This document shows, piece by piece, positions 35,468 through 44,050 of a stretch of 64,000 bases of DNA; positions within the stretch are counted from its first letter, which is position 1, and each line of letters opens with the position of its first letter. The position numbers and the translations under genes are program-made. The notes beneath the pieces were generated by a model, which saw only the letters and a list, made by a program, of their open reading frames with translations, was not told the origin of the DNA and made no database searches. The stretch is from NCBI GenBank assembly GCA_002411015.1, contig DHPY01000042.1:14566-78565 (forward strand), given 5' to 3'. The DNA comes from Armatimonadetes bacterium UBA5352. GTDB lineage: Bacteria > Armatimonadota > Zipacnadia > Zipacnadales > UBA5352.

Positions 35468-37378
35468 ATGCGTACCGGTACATGGCTCTGCATGTTTCTC
35501 GCAGCGAGCGCGGCGGTGGCCGCGGCGCAGCCGTGGGGCGTGGGGAGCGGCCCGAACCTGGTGCAGAACCCGGGGTTCGAGGCGCTCGATGAGAACGGGC
35601 GGCCTGAGCACTGGTCGGCTCCGCAGCCCGTGTACTCCATTGCGGATGAGCCCGTCCGTGCGGGCGAACGCTCCCTCAAGTACGCGAACGATGATCCCGC
35701 GCGCTACATGCTCTGCAGCCAGCGCGTGGTCCTTGAGCCGGGGCGGCGGTATGAGGTGCAGGCGTGGGTGCGAACTGAGAACGTGCAGGGCGAGGATACT
35801 GGCGCGACGGTGTGTCTCGAGTACAGCGACGCGGATGGTGGCTACCTCGGGGGCTACTACCCTCCCGGGCGGAAAGGCGACACCGCCGACTGGACTGAAG
35901 TCGGCGGCGTCTGCCCGAGGGTGCCGGAGCGCGCGGCGGAGATGCGCGTTCTCTGCTACGTGCGCAAGGAGATGACCGGGGCCGCCTGGTGGGATGATGT
36001 CTCGGTGCGACTGGTGCGGGAGCGGCCGCTGCACACGGTGCTTCTGAGCCCGAACTACCGCGGCCTGGTGACCGACGACGGGCCTGACGCGATCCGTGTG
36101 CGCGTCACCCTGACACTCGACGACGTTGACGTGCCGGTGCCGGAACTCGCGCTGGTGCTGAGCCTCCTGCCGGAGGACGGCGGCGAGCCCCTCGCGATGG
36201 CACGGGTGGATGCGGTCGATCCGGAACAGACCGACCTGCAGATGCCACTGCCGGAGCTGGCGCCGGGGCGGTACGCAGCGCGCGTTGACCTTGTTCGGGG
36301 GCAGACGGGGGAGGTTCTCGCCACCGACGAGTGGCGGATTATGCGCCGCGAGGGTGACGATGAGCCGACAACGTACATAGACGAGCACAACCGGCTGATC
36401 GTGGAGGGCGAACCGTTCTTCCCTCTCGGGATGTACTGCAGCGGCGTCACCGAGACGCTGCTGGAGACGTACACCGAAGCGCCCTTCAACTGCCTGATGC
36501 CCTACGCCTCGCCGGATGAGGCGGGCATGGACCTCATCGAGCGCTACGGGCTCAAGTGCATCTACTCCATCAAGGACTTCTATGCCGGTACGCAATACGC
36601 GCCCGCTTCGATACAGGTGGTCGGCGACGAGGAGCCGGCGGTCCGTGAGCGCGTGCGGCGCTACCGGGAGCACCCGGCGCTGCTCGCATGGTATCTCAAC
36701 GACGAGCGCCCGCTGAGCATGATCGACCAGCTTGAGGCGCACCAGCGCTGGGTGGAGGAGGAGGACCCGAACCACCCGACCTGGGTCGTGCTCTACCAGG
36801 TGAATGACGTCGGCGGCTACATCCGGTCATTCGACGCCATCGGCACCGATCCGTATCCCATCCCGAACCGCTCCGCCGCGATGGCGGGAGAGTGGGCTGA
36901 GACTACGCGTGAGGCGGTCGGCGACGCACGGCCGATCTGGATGGTGCCGCAGGTGCATAACTGGGGCGTCTACCGCGGGTACGAGGGCGCGCGACCACCG
37001 ACTGCGGCGGAGGTGCGCTCCATGACGTGGCAGTGCATCTGCGAGGGCGCCGACGGGCTGATCTACTACTCATGGCAGGACCTGCACCGCGATGAGACCA
37101 CGCCGTTCGATGAGCGCTGGCCGGAGCTGAAGGCAGTGGTGGAGGAGGTCGCGGAGCAGATTCCCGTGCTGCTCTCGGTCGAGCCCACGCCCGAGCTTGA
37201 GGTGCAGGCGCCCGAGACGGTGCGCTGGACGGTTCGCACACTCAACGGCACAAGCTGGCTGTTCCTCGCCAATGGCGAGGCGGAGCCGGCGCGGGCGGTG
37301 GCACGCGCCGGCGACGAGGCACGGACCTTCGACCTCGCGGCGCATGAGGTGCGCATCGAGGAGTGGGGCGCGCGGTGA
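35468..37378 (+). CDS. Secreted CBM/TIM-barrel glycosidase-like protein
   Basis: The 636-residue exported protein starts at ATG 35468 with GCGAGGTGA upstream and a signal peptide (MRTGTWLCMFLAASAAVAAA). Residues about 22-175 are a CBM4/9-like domain (NLVQNPGFEALDENGRPEHW). A beta-domain follows, then a TIM-barrel from about 300 with NRLIVEGEPFFPLGMYCSGV, WYLNDERPLSMIDQLEAHQR and DAIGTDPYPIPNRSAAMAG. The DE-RP and DPYP motifs match those of the upstream gene, so the catalytic halves are homologous. It is probably involved in breakdown of an extracellular polysaccharide. The gene is convergent with a small frameshifted gene 17 bases downstream. Confidence 0.7.
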   Translation: MRTGTWLCMFLAASAAVAAAQPWGVGSGPNLVQNPGFEALDENGRPEHWSAPQPVYSIADEPVRAGERSLKYANDDPARYMLCSQRVVLEPGRRYEVQAWVRTENVQGEDTGATVCLEYSDADGGYLGGYYPPGRKGDTADWTEVGGVCPRVPERAAEMRVLCYVRKEMTGAAWWDDVSVRLVRERPLHTVLLSPNYRGLVTDDGPDAIRVRVTLTLDDVDVPVPELALVLSLLPEDGGEPLAMARVDAVDPEQTDLQMPLPELAPGRYAARVDLVRGQTGEVLATDEWRIMRREGDDEPTTYIDEHNRLIVEGEPFFPLGMYCSGVTETLLETYTEAPFNCLMPYASPDEAGMDLIERYGLKCIYSIKDFYAGTQYAPASIQVVGDEEPAVRERVRRYREHPALLAWYLNDERPLSMIDQLEAHQRWVEEEDPNHPTWVVLYQVNDVGGYIRSFDAIGTDPYPIPNRSAAMAGEWAETTREAVGDARPIWMVPQVHNWGVYRGYEGARPPTAAEVRSMTWQCICEGADGLIYYSWQDLHRDETTPFDERWPELKAVVEEVAEQIPVLLSVEPTPELEVQAPETVRWTVRTLNGTSWLFLANGEAEPARAVARAGDEARTFDLAAHEVRIEEWGAR

Positions 37379-37394
37379 AGCCGGCATCGAGGCC

Positions 37395-37766
37395 CTACTG
37401 CGCGCCGATCCGCACCTGAGCGCCGTGCGGGATGGTCCCCTGCGCCGTCTGCCACTCGCCATCGCCTGTGCGCCACGAGACTGCGCCCTGTGCCTCGACG
37501 GTCACCGGGGTGTTGGCGACGATCCGGTAGGAGCCATCGCCGGTGCGCAAGAGGCTCGCCCGGGAGTGGACCTCCACCTCGTCACCGGGCTGCACGTCCT
37601 GATACCAGCACTCAGCGCCATCAGCGAACCCGGCCGTTGAGTCCACCCGGATCACCCGCGGCTGGCCGTAGACCACCTCGCGGAGTGGTGGCGGCGCCGT
37701 CGGGGCCGATCAGCAGCTTGCCGGCGAAGAAGTCGCCCGCTTCAGCATGGTGCGGACGATTCTCAT
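37395..37766 (-). pseudogene. Small gene with two compensating frameshifts, unknown function
   Basis: A plausible 123-residue protein is encoded only if two frameshifts are allowed. The start ATG at 37766 has AAGGA upstream and gives MRIVRTMLK, then a -1 shift near 37740 gives AGDFFAGKLLIGPDGAATT, and a +1 shift near 37685 restores the original frame for VVYGQPRVIRVDSTAGFADG to the stop. The last 93 residues form an open frame from 37676. The shifts cancel, and without them a TGA is met after 18 codons. The family is not recognised. It is either a decaying gene or a stretch with two indel errors. Confidence 0.45.
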
Positions 37767-37794
37767 GACGGTCCTTCGCGTTCCGGAGCGACAA

Positions 37795-37828
37795 CGGGCG
37801 CCCCGCCTGGCCTTCAGCAGGGCGCCCG
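37795..37828 (-). terminator. Hairpin downstream of the fourth prepilin-like gene
   Basis: A perfect 9-bp GC stem, CGGGCGCCC with GGGCGCCCG, encloses a 16-base loop about 40 bases past the stop of the minus-strand gene at 37869. It resembles the hairpins after the other DUF1559 genes in position but not in sequence. Confidence 0.5.
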
Positions 37829-37868
37829 GGGGCGGGGTGACCAACGACAGGTCAACTCATCGCGGAGA

Positions 37869-38513
37869 CTAGGCACCCCAGGCATACCTGCCGCCTGTGA
37901 AGTACCAGTACTCCAGCTTCTTCGCCTCCTGCTCTCCCAGCCACTTGGCATGGCCGTCCGCGAAGGCGGCGTTCAGGCCGTTGTTATGCACCGGAGCGAG
38001 GAAGTAGTAGCCGGTCCCGTAGGTCCACCAGAAGGGGCGGGTGGTGTAGTACGTGGATTCGGTGGCGAAGATGATCTGAGCGGGTTGCTCCACGTTCGCC
38101 ATCGCGATGGGGCCGGAGCGGTACCCGAAGTTCTGGTTGATCGCGTAGGCATTGCTGATGACGTTCGGGATCGACTCGCCCGTCAGCAGACTCGTGAAGT
38201 CGGCGACTTTGCGGCTCGGGCAGACGAGCATCTGCCAGTTCTTGATGTACGGCTGCAGCATCTCCTGCCACATGGTGAAGGTCGCCGAGAAATGGCCGCG
38301 GCAGTCGAGTGCGGTGAGGGTATAGGTCTCATCATAGTCCTGCGCGTACATCATGGACGCGGTCGCAATCTGCTTCATGTTGCTTAGACATGAGGTCTGG
38401 CGCGCTTTCTCACGCGCCCTTGCGAAGACCGGGAACAGGATCGCCGCGAGGATGGCGATAATGGCTATGACCACGAGCAACTCAATGAGCGTGAAACCCC
38501 TGTCGCGTTGCGT
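37869..38513 (-). CDS. DUF1559-family prepilin-like protein with apparent ACG start
   Basis: The 214-residue frame starts TQRDRGFTLIELLVVIAIIA if read from an ACG at 38513, then ARAREKARQTSCLSNMKQIA. A perfect AGGAGG (38521-38526) sits 7 bases upstream of that ACG. In-frame GTG or TTG codons farther upstream (for example GTG 38600) would add up to 29 residues before the prepilin signal and lack a convincing ribosome-binding site. The start is therefore either a non-standard ACG codon, a mutated ATG, or a sequence error. The globular domain has HNNGLNAAFADGHAKWLGEQ at the C-terminus. Role as for the other DUF1559 proteins, unknown. Confidence 0.8.
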   Translation of the reverse strand, partial: TQRDRGFTLIELLVVIAIIAILAAILFPVFARAREKARQTSCLSNMKQIATASMMYAQDYDETYTLTALDCRGHFSATFTMWQEMLQPYIKNWQMLVCPSRKVADFTSLLTGESIPNVISNAYAINQNFGYRSGPIAMANVEQPAQIIFATESTYYTTRPFWWTYGTGYYFLAPVHNNGLNAAFADGHAKWLGEQEAKKLEYWYFTGGRYAWGA

Positions 38514-39010
38514 CTCTAAGCCTCCTGTGATTAGCCTGACCAACGGGCCTGCCGCCAACGCGGGACTGAAGGGAGCGACCCTCGCTCGCTCAGCCGTCAC
38601 CTCCGCAGGTGAGAGCCGCTCGCATGGCTGCGTACACGATCAGTGGGTGGGCGGGCGTGTGCGGGCAAAGGTGAAGAGGTCGGAGGACAGGTGAGGCCAA
38701 GCACGGGCGGTGACGACGCAACAGCCCATGGCATCGGCCACCAGGGTACCCGAGGCGCTCATCGAACGCGCGCGTTACAGTGGGGACGCAGCCGCCGCTC
38801 CTTGGGGCGGTGGCGAGCAGTCGAAGCATCGCGAGCGATCCTTTCATCTGCTCAGTCGTCGATATCACCTTAGGCGAGGCGCAGCGTCATGTCAAGGTGG
38901 ATGCGCGATTCCCGTGCGGCCAGAACGCAAGGTGCTTCTGCGGATCGCGTCGAAATGAGCGTACATTGTCGTACCACCGTGTCGGCCGCCGCACGCGAAT
39001 GGAGAGACAG
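38514..39010. other. 497-base divergent intergenic region
   Basis: This holds the AGGAGG site of the prepilin-like gene at its left edge and the promoter region of the GH109 gene at its right. A plus frame open from 38780 has no conserved sequence before 39011. I see no RNA gene, palindrome or repeat of note. Confidence 0.4.
38521..38526 (-). promoter_or_regulatory. Perfect Shine-Dalgarno paired with a non-canonical start
   Basis: CCTCCT on the plus strand gives AGGAGG on the minus strand, 7 bases before ACG at 38513. This site decides the start choice for the gene at 37869: there is no ATG, GTG or TTG at the expected distance. Confidence 0.65.
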
Positions 39011-40303
39011 ATGTCCAGCGAGTTGTGTGCAAGTGCTGATGAGGCCCTGGCGTACGTCGAGACCGTGCCGGCCCGCCAGGGCGAATCGATGCTGGGGGTG
39101 CCGTTTGAGGCGCGCGACCTCGTGCGCGTCGGCTTCGTAGGGGTTGGCGGACGCGGCTTCGGGCAGCTTCGCGAGGTGCTGGCCGTCCAGGGCACGCAGG
39201 TGACCGCGATCAGCGATCTCTCCGAAGACGCGAGGGCGCGCGCGGAGCAGGCAGTGATAGACAAGGGGCAGCCTGCGCCGGCCGTCGAGGCCGACTGGCG
39301 CAGACTCTGCGACCGCGATGACGTGGACATCGTCTACGTCTGCACCTCATGGGACTCGCATGTGCCGATCGCTGTCCAGGCGATGGAGTGCGGCAAGCAT
39401 GCGGCGATCGAGGTCCCGGCGGCCGTGACGCTCGCTGAGTGCTGGCAGATGGTGGACACCTCCGAGCGCACCCGCAAGCACTGTGTGATCCTCGAGAACT
39501 GCTGCTACTGCTACGCCGAGATGCTCGTGCTGAACATGGTCCGCGAGGGCCTCTTCGGCACGCTCACCCACGGCGAGGCGGCGTACATCCACGACCTCCG
39601 CGACTACCTGCTGTCTGATAAGGGCGAGGGCCTCTGGCGGCGCTTCCCGCACATTGACCGCAACGGCAACCACTACCCGACGCACGGACTCGGGCCGGTG
39701 GCCTGGTACATGAACATCAACCGCGGCGACCGCTTCACCCGGCTGGTCTCCATGAGCAGCCGGCCCGCGGCCCTCGCCGAGCGCCGGGACGCGACCCTGC
39801 CGGAGGACAGCCCCAAGCGCGCCGAGGTCTACACCTGCGGCGACATGAACGTCTCGCTGATGCAGACGAGCCTCGGCCGCACGATCGTACTGCAGCATGA
39901 CGTGGTGACCCCGCGGCCCTACAGCCGCATCAACCTCATCCAGGGCTCGAAAGGCGCTTTCGTGGACTACCCGCCACGCTTCTTCTTCGACGATGCCCCC
40001 GGCCATGACTGGGAGCCGATCGATCGCTTCAAGGAAGAGTATGAGCACCCGCTGTGGGTCGAGCAGGGCGAACTGGCCCGCGAGCTTGGCGGCCATGGCG
40101 GAATGGACTTCATAATGAACTACCGGCTGCTGCAGCTCTACCGCCAGGGCCGGGCGCCGGACATAGATGCCTACGATGCGGCCGCGTGGTCGGCTCCCGG
40201 TGCGCTTTCGGAGATCTCGGTGGCGTGGGGCAACTTGCCCCTCCCGTTCCCGGATTTCACGCGCGGCAACTGGCAGCAGCCCGACACGCGCGCTATGCGG
40301 TAG
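39011..40303 (+). CDS. GH109-family glycosidase (alpha-N-acetylgalactosaminidase-like, Gfo/Idh/MocA fold)
   Basis: The 430-residue protein has the NAD-dependent GH109 signature: nucleotide loop VGFVGVGGRGFGQL (residues 40-53), HAAIEVPAAVTLAECW, ENCCYCYAEMLVLNMVREGL, FGTLTHGEAAYIHDLR, and RNGNHYPTHGLGPVAWYMNI with H225 in the position of the conserved His. The family cleaves alpha-N-acetylgalactosamine by transient oxidation at C3. There is no signal peptide or twin-arginine motif, so action is predicted in the cytoplasm. The start at 39011 has GGAG 6 bases upstream inside the sequence that would encode MERQ from 38999. It fits a locus that handles amino-sugar-containing glycans, with the sialidase and GH20-like genes. 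Confidence 0.85.
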   Translation: MSSELCASADEALAYVETVPARQGESMLGVPFEARDLVRVGFVGVGGRGFGQLREVLAVQGTQVTAISDLSEDARARAEQAVIDKGQPAPAVEADWRRLCDRDDVDIVYVCTSWDSHVPIAVQAMECGKHAAIEVPAAVTLAECWQMVDTSERTRKHCVILENCCYCYAEMLVLNMVREGLFGTLTHGEAAYIHDLRDYLLSDKGEGLWRRFPHIDRNGNHYPTHGLGPVAWYMNINRGDRFTRLVSMSSRPAALAERRDATLPEDSPKRAEVYTCGDMNVSLMQTSLGRTIVLQHDVVTPRPYSRINLIQGSKGAFVDYPPRFFFDDAPGHDWEPIDRFKEEYEHPLWVEQGELARELGGHGGMDFIMNYRLLQLYRQGRAPDIDAYDAAAWSAPGALSEISVAWGNLPLPFPDFTRGNWQQPDTRAMR

Positions 40304-40496
40304 CTGCGAGGAGATCCGACACGTCACGGAGTAGGCGTAGCGGACCACCGAGTGAAGTAGGTGGGGCGCCCTCGCCCCACCAGAACACGGGCGTACGCGA
40401 AACCTCCGGCCTCCCAGGGGGTGTACGGGCGAGAGCGCCCGCACCACGTGGTTTCTGGCTAACGGAAAGTAGCATCCTATGAGGAGGACGACGATC
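40304..40496. repeat. Intergenic palindromic repeat units
   Basis: Two inverted repeats lie here: a 9-bp stem at 40360-40381 (GTGGGGCG with CGCCCCAC plus one flanking pair, 4-base loop) and a 5-bp stem at 40437-40450 (GGGCG, loop, CGCCC). The sequence between them contains ACACGGGCG, echoing the CACGGGCG of 11465-11475. They look like members of a dispersed palindromic family. The first could also end transcription of the GH109 gene. Confidence 0.45.
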
Positions 40497-43400
40497 ATGC
40501 TCATCGAGAGACTCGTGGTGGGGATTGGCTGCCTGGTCCTGGTGTCCGCGCTGGCCGGGTGGCAGAGCGAAGCCGCCGCCGCGCCTGGCCCGATCACGCT
40601 TGAGGCCGAGGCAGCGCAGATCAATGCGGATCGCGCGGAGGTGGTCGAGCAGGATACCTTCGCGAGCAAGCAGGGCGTGTCGCTCAGCGCGGGGGTAGCC
40701 AGCACCGTCGGCGAACCCGACACGCCGCCGGACCTCGTGTTCACGGTGCAGACTGCCGAGCCGGGCCGCTACTGGATACGCACCAACGCCGCCACGGATG
40801 CAACCGGCACCGAGGCGATGCGCGTGGCGGCCGGGAAGAACGACTCGCTGCGGCTGATGCTCTCCATCGACGGCAGTCGCCCGACCAGGCGCGTGGTCTT
40901 CGTGCCGTGGAGCCAGCCGGGCAGTTGTGTCCAGTCCACGGGCAAGTTCGACTTCACCGGCGAGGAGCAGGAGATCCGGATCTGGCTGCCGGAGGGTGTG
41001 CGGCTGGACTACCTGCAGATCGCTCCCTATGTCCCCCCCGCAGTGCCTGAGGCGGTGGCCACCTATGAGCCGACGGTCGTGCCGCCCGCCTCGCGGCCGC
41101 GCCTGTGGGTGAACGAGGAGTCGCTCCCGCAGGTGCGGGCCAATCTGGAGCTTGGCGAGAACGCTGCAGTCTGGGCGCGCGTGAAGGCGCTGGCGGAGAA
41201 GCCGTTTGAGTTCAGTGTGCCCCCGAACACGGAGATCAGCTACAACGGCGGGCTGGAACAGGCCGCCGCGAACAGGGCCTTCGTCTACCTGATGACCGAT
41301 GACAGGCAGCGCGGGCGCGAGGCTGTTGATCTGGTCAGCACTTACCTGGCGGCGGTGCAGTTCGACAACCTCCTCGACATCACCCGCGAGATTGGCCGCG
41401 CCATCTACTCCGCCTCGCTGGTCTACGACTGGTGCTACGACCTGATGACGCCCGAGGAGCGGGAGGGCATCCGCGCGAATCTGATGCGCCTCGCCGATGA
41501 CATGGAGATCGGCTGGCCGCCCTTCCGGCAGCTTGTGGTCAATGGCCACGGCAATGAGGCGCAGGTCAACCGCGACCTCCTCAGCATGTCAATCGCCATC
41601 TACGACGAGGACCCGGTGCCCTACCGCTACTGCTCCTACCGGATGCTCGAGGAGCTCGCGCCGATGCGCGCCTTCGAGTACCAGTCGCCGCGCCACAACC
41701 AGGGCATCAGCTACGGCCCGTATCGCTTCAGCTGGGACATGCACGCGGCTACGCTCTTCCAGCGCATGACCGGCCGGCCGGTCTTCGACGAGAACATCGG
41801 CGACGTCTACAAGTTCTGGCTCTACATGCGCCTTCCGATCGGGCAGATGCTCCGCGATGGCGATGGGTTCTCAGACGGCCAGCAGGTGAACCTCGGACTG
41901 ACGCCACTGCTCGTGTATGCCTACACCGGCGATCCGATCGTCAAGGGCGATTTCCAGCGTCAGGGCGGCACGGCCAGTGACTCGCTGATGTTCCTGCTGC
42001 TCAACGATCCGAACCTCATCGCGGAAGAGAGCCTGGAGAGCCTGCCCCTGACCCTCGACTTCGGGCCGGTGCTCGGATCGATGGTGGCGCGCACCGGCTG
42101 GAACATGGGCGCGAACACCTCCGACGTGGTGGTTGAGATGAAGGGTGGCGGCTACCACTTCGGCAACCACCAGCACTCCGATGCAGGCAGCTTCCAGATC
42201 TACTACCGCGGCCTGCAGGCGACGGACCTCGGCCAGTACCACTTCTACGGCACGCCCTACGACAACAACTTCTGCAAGCGGTCCATCTCGCACAGCATGA
42301 TGCTGGTGGTGGACCCGGAGGAGAAGTTCCCGGGCACGACCTCGAACGACGGCGGCAGCCGCTACAACCGCGGCTGCCCCATCACGCCGGAGCAGGCCAT
42401 CAACGAACCCGCGTTCGCCCACGGCACGAAGGTTTCCGCCAGCTTCGGACCCAATGAGCAGCGGCCCTTCTTCAGCTACTTCTCAGTGGACCTGACATCG
42501 GCCTACAGCGAGAAGATCAGCGAGTACGTGCGTACCTTCTGCTTCCTCAACCTCGGGAATGAGCAGACACCGGCGGCGCTCATCGTCCTCGACAACGTCA
42601 CGGCGGTCAACCCGGAGTTCCGGAAGTACTGGCAGATCAACACGCTCAACCCGCCGGAGCAGACGGCCGATGGCGTCATCCTCCGCAACAGCGCCCTCGG
42701 GCTGGATGGCCGGGTGGACGTGCGGATGCTGCGCCCTGAGCCGCAGGAGCGCACCATGCAGATCCTGCAGGGAGAGGTGGACGCCCACAACGTCTTTGGC
42801 GAGCAGTTCACTCCGCCCAGGCCCGAGAAGCCCGAGGGCCATGGCACCCGCGTCATGTTCTCGCCGGAAACGCCCCGCGCCACCGATGTCTTCCTGACGG
42901 TCATGCCGATGTCCGACGAGAGCGCGCCGGAGCTTCCGGTCGAACTGGCGGAGACGCCGACGACCTTCGCGCTGACGCTCGCCGACCGTGTGGTCGTGCT
43001 CAGCAAGACCGGGCGGCTGCTTGATGGCGCGTTCCGGGTGAGCATCCCCACGGGCGGGCGGTACCAGTTGCTGCTCGCGAGCCTCGCGCCCGGCAACTGG
43101 AGTATCAGCTCGGCAGATGGCGCCACCGAGTTCAATGCCGAAGTTGAGGCTCAGAAGAACACGGCCTTCTTCGTCGTGCCGGGCGGCGACTTCACGGTGC
43201 GGCCCGAGTCGCGGCCCGGAGCTGCGGAGTTCCAGGCCCCGACCGACCTCATGCCGCCGATCGCTCCTTCGCTCGCCAACCGGGTGTTCCTGAACGGAAG
43301 TCTCATTGGCGTTCCGCCGACGAAGAGCGCGGAGCGTGGCTTGCTGCTGCCCGCCACCTCGATCCTGCAGGCGCTCGGTACCAAAGCAGTCGAGGCGGAC

Positions 43401-44027
43401 GGAGCTCTTCGCGTCACCTCCGGCGACCGGATCGCCCGCTTCCGTGCAGGCGAGGACGAGTTCGAGCTGAACGGGCACCGCTTTAAGATGCCTGCCGCGG
43501 CCGTGCGAGAGCGTGGGGAGTGGTTCATCCCCGACAGCGTCCTCGCCGCGGTGACGGGCCTCGACCTGTTGCGCGACAACGCCTCCGAGTGCGCGCAACT
43601 CAGCGAAGTCGATGCCGCTGCGCCGGCCGAGGTGCTGTGGGTCGAGGCGAACAGGGAGAACGACCCGCAGGCGCTGCGCATGATGGTGACCGACATCCCC
43701 GGCCGCCGGGAGTACTGGGCGGCTGAGGGGCAGGATGTGCAGCTTGACCTGACGCTCGCGCGCCCGATGCGGCTGGAGGGTGTCGGGATCCAGTGGCACC
43801 AGGGGAACGCCCGCCAGGCGAAGTTCGCGCTGGAGACCAGCACAGACGGGACGACATGGCGAAAGGTCTTCGATGGCGCCAGCTCAGGCACGGTGGATGG
43901 TCTGGAGACCTACAGCTTCGAGCCGCAGGAGGTCGCCTTCGTGCGCCTCCACGGCTACGGGAACACGGCCAACGCGTGGAACTCGATCATCCACCTGCGC
44001 GTGATTCCGGCCGGGGCGAATCCCTGA
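40497..44027 (+). CDS. Large secreted heparinase II/III-like lyase with copper-amine-oxidase-N-like and discoidin domains
   Basis: The 1,176-residue exported protein starts at ATG 40497 with GAGGAGG 9 bases upstream; the signal peptide is MLIERLVVGIGCLVLVSALA. Residues about 40-180 are a CBM-like jelly roll. The alpha-toroid (about 200-520) has RPRLWVNEESLPQVRANLEL and NGHGNEAQVNRDLLSMSIAI. The beta-sandwich has HFGNHQHSDAGSFQIYYRGL and NNFCKRSISHSMMLVVDPEE. About residues 920-1030 resemble the copper amine oxidase N-terminal repeat (VFLNGSLIGVPPTKSAERGL, FELNGHRFKMPAAAV). The last 130 residues are a discoidin-like domain. It probably cleaves a uronic-acid glycan outside the cell. The following propeller gene starts 23 bases later. 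Confidence 0.82.
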   Translation: MLIERLVVGIGCLVLVSALAGWQSEAAAAPGPITLEAEAAQINADRAEVVEQDTFASKQGVSLSAGVASTVGEPDTPPDLVFTVQTAEPGRYWIRTNAATDATGTEAMRVAAGKNDSLRLMLSIDGSRPTRRVVFVPWSQPGSCVQSTGKFDFTGEEQEIRIWLPEGVRLDYLQIAPYVPPAVPEAVATYEPTVVPPASRPRLWVNEESLPQVRANLELGENAAVWARVKALAEKPFEFSVPPNTEISYNGGLEQAAANRAFVYLMTDDRQRGREAVDLVSTYLAAVQFDNLLDITREIGRAIYSASLVYDWCYDLMTPEEREGIRANLMRLADDMEIGWPPFRQLVVNGHGNEAQVNRDLLSMSIAIYDEDPVPYRYCSYRMLEELAPMRAFEYQSPRHNQGISYGPYRFSWDMHAATLFQRMTGRPVFDENIGDVYKFWLYMRLPIGQMLRDGDGFSDGQQVNLGLTPLLVYAYTGDPIVKGDFQRQGGTASDSLMFLLLNDPNLIAEESLESLPLTLDFGPVLGSMVARTGWNMGANTSDVVVEMKGGGYHFGNHQHSDAGSFQIYYRGLQATDLGQYHFYGTPYDNNFCKRSISHSMMLVVDPEEKFPGTTSNDGGSRYNRGCPITPEQAINEPAFAHGTKVSASFGPNEQRPFFSYFSVDLTSAYSEKISEYVRTFCFLNLGNEQTPAALIVLDNVTAVNPEFRKYWQINTLNPPEQTADGVILRNSALGLDGRVDVRMLRPEPQERTMQILQGEVDAHNVFGEQFTPPRPEKPEGHGTRVMFSPETPRATDVFLTVMPMSDESAPELPVELAETPTTFALTLADRVVVLSKTGRLLDGAFRVSIPTGGRYQLLLASLAPGNWSISSADGATEFNAEVEAQKNTAFFVVPGGDFTVRPESRPGAAEFQAPTDLMPPIAPSLANRVFLNGSLIGVPPTKSAERGLLLPATSILQALGTKAVEADGALRVTSGDRIARFRAGEDEFELNGHRFKMPAAAVRERGEWFIPDSVLAAVTGLDLLRDNASECAQLSEVDAAAPAEVLWVEANRENDPQALRMMVTDIPGRREYWAAEGQDVQLDLTLARPMRLEGVGIQWHQGNARQAKFALETSTDGTTWRKVFDGASSGTVDGLETYSFEPQEVAFVRLHGYGNTANAWNSIIHLRVIPAGANP

Positions 44028-44050
44028 TCATACCGCGATGAGGTGACGGC

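Noticed and set aside
42483..43799. 438-codon minus-strand frame opposite the heparinase gene
   Set aside because: No signal, motif or ribosome site, and the plus-strand protein has clear domains across the same region.
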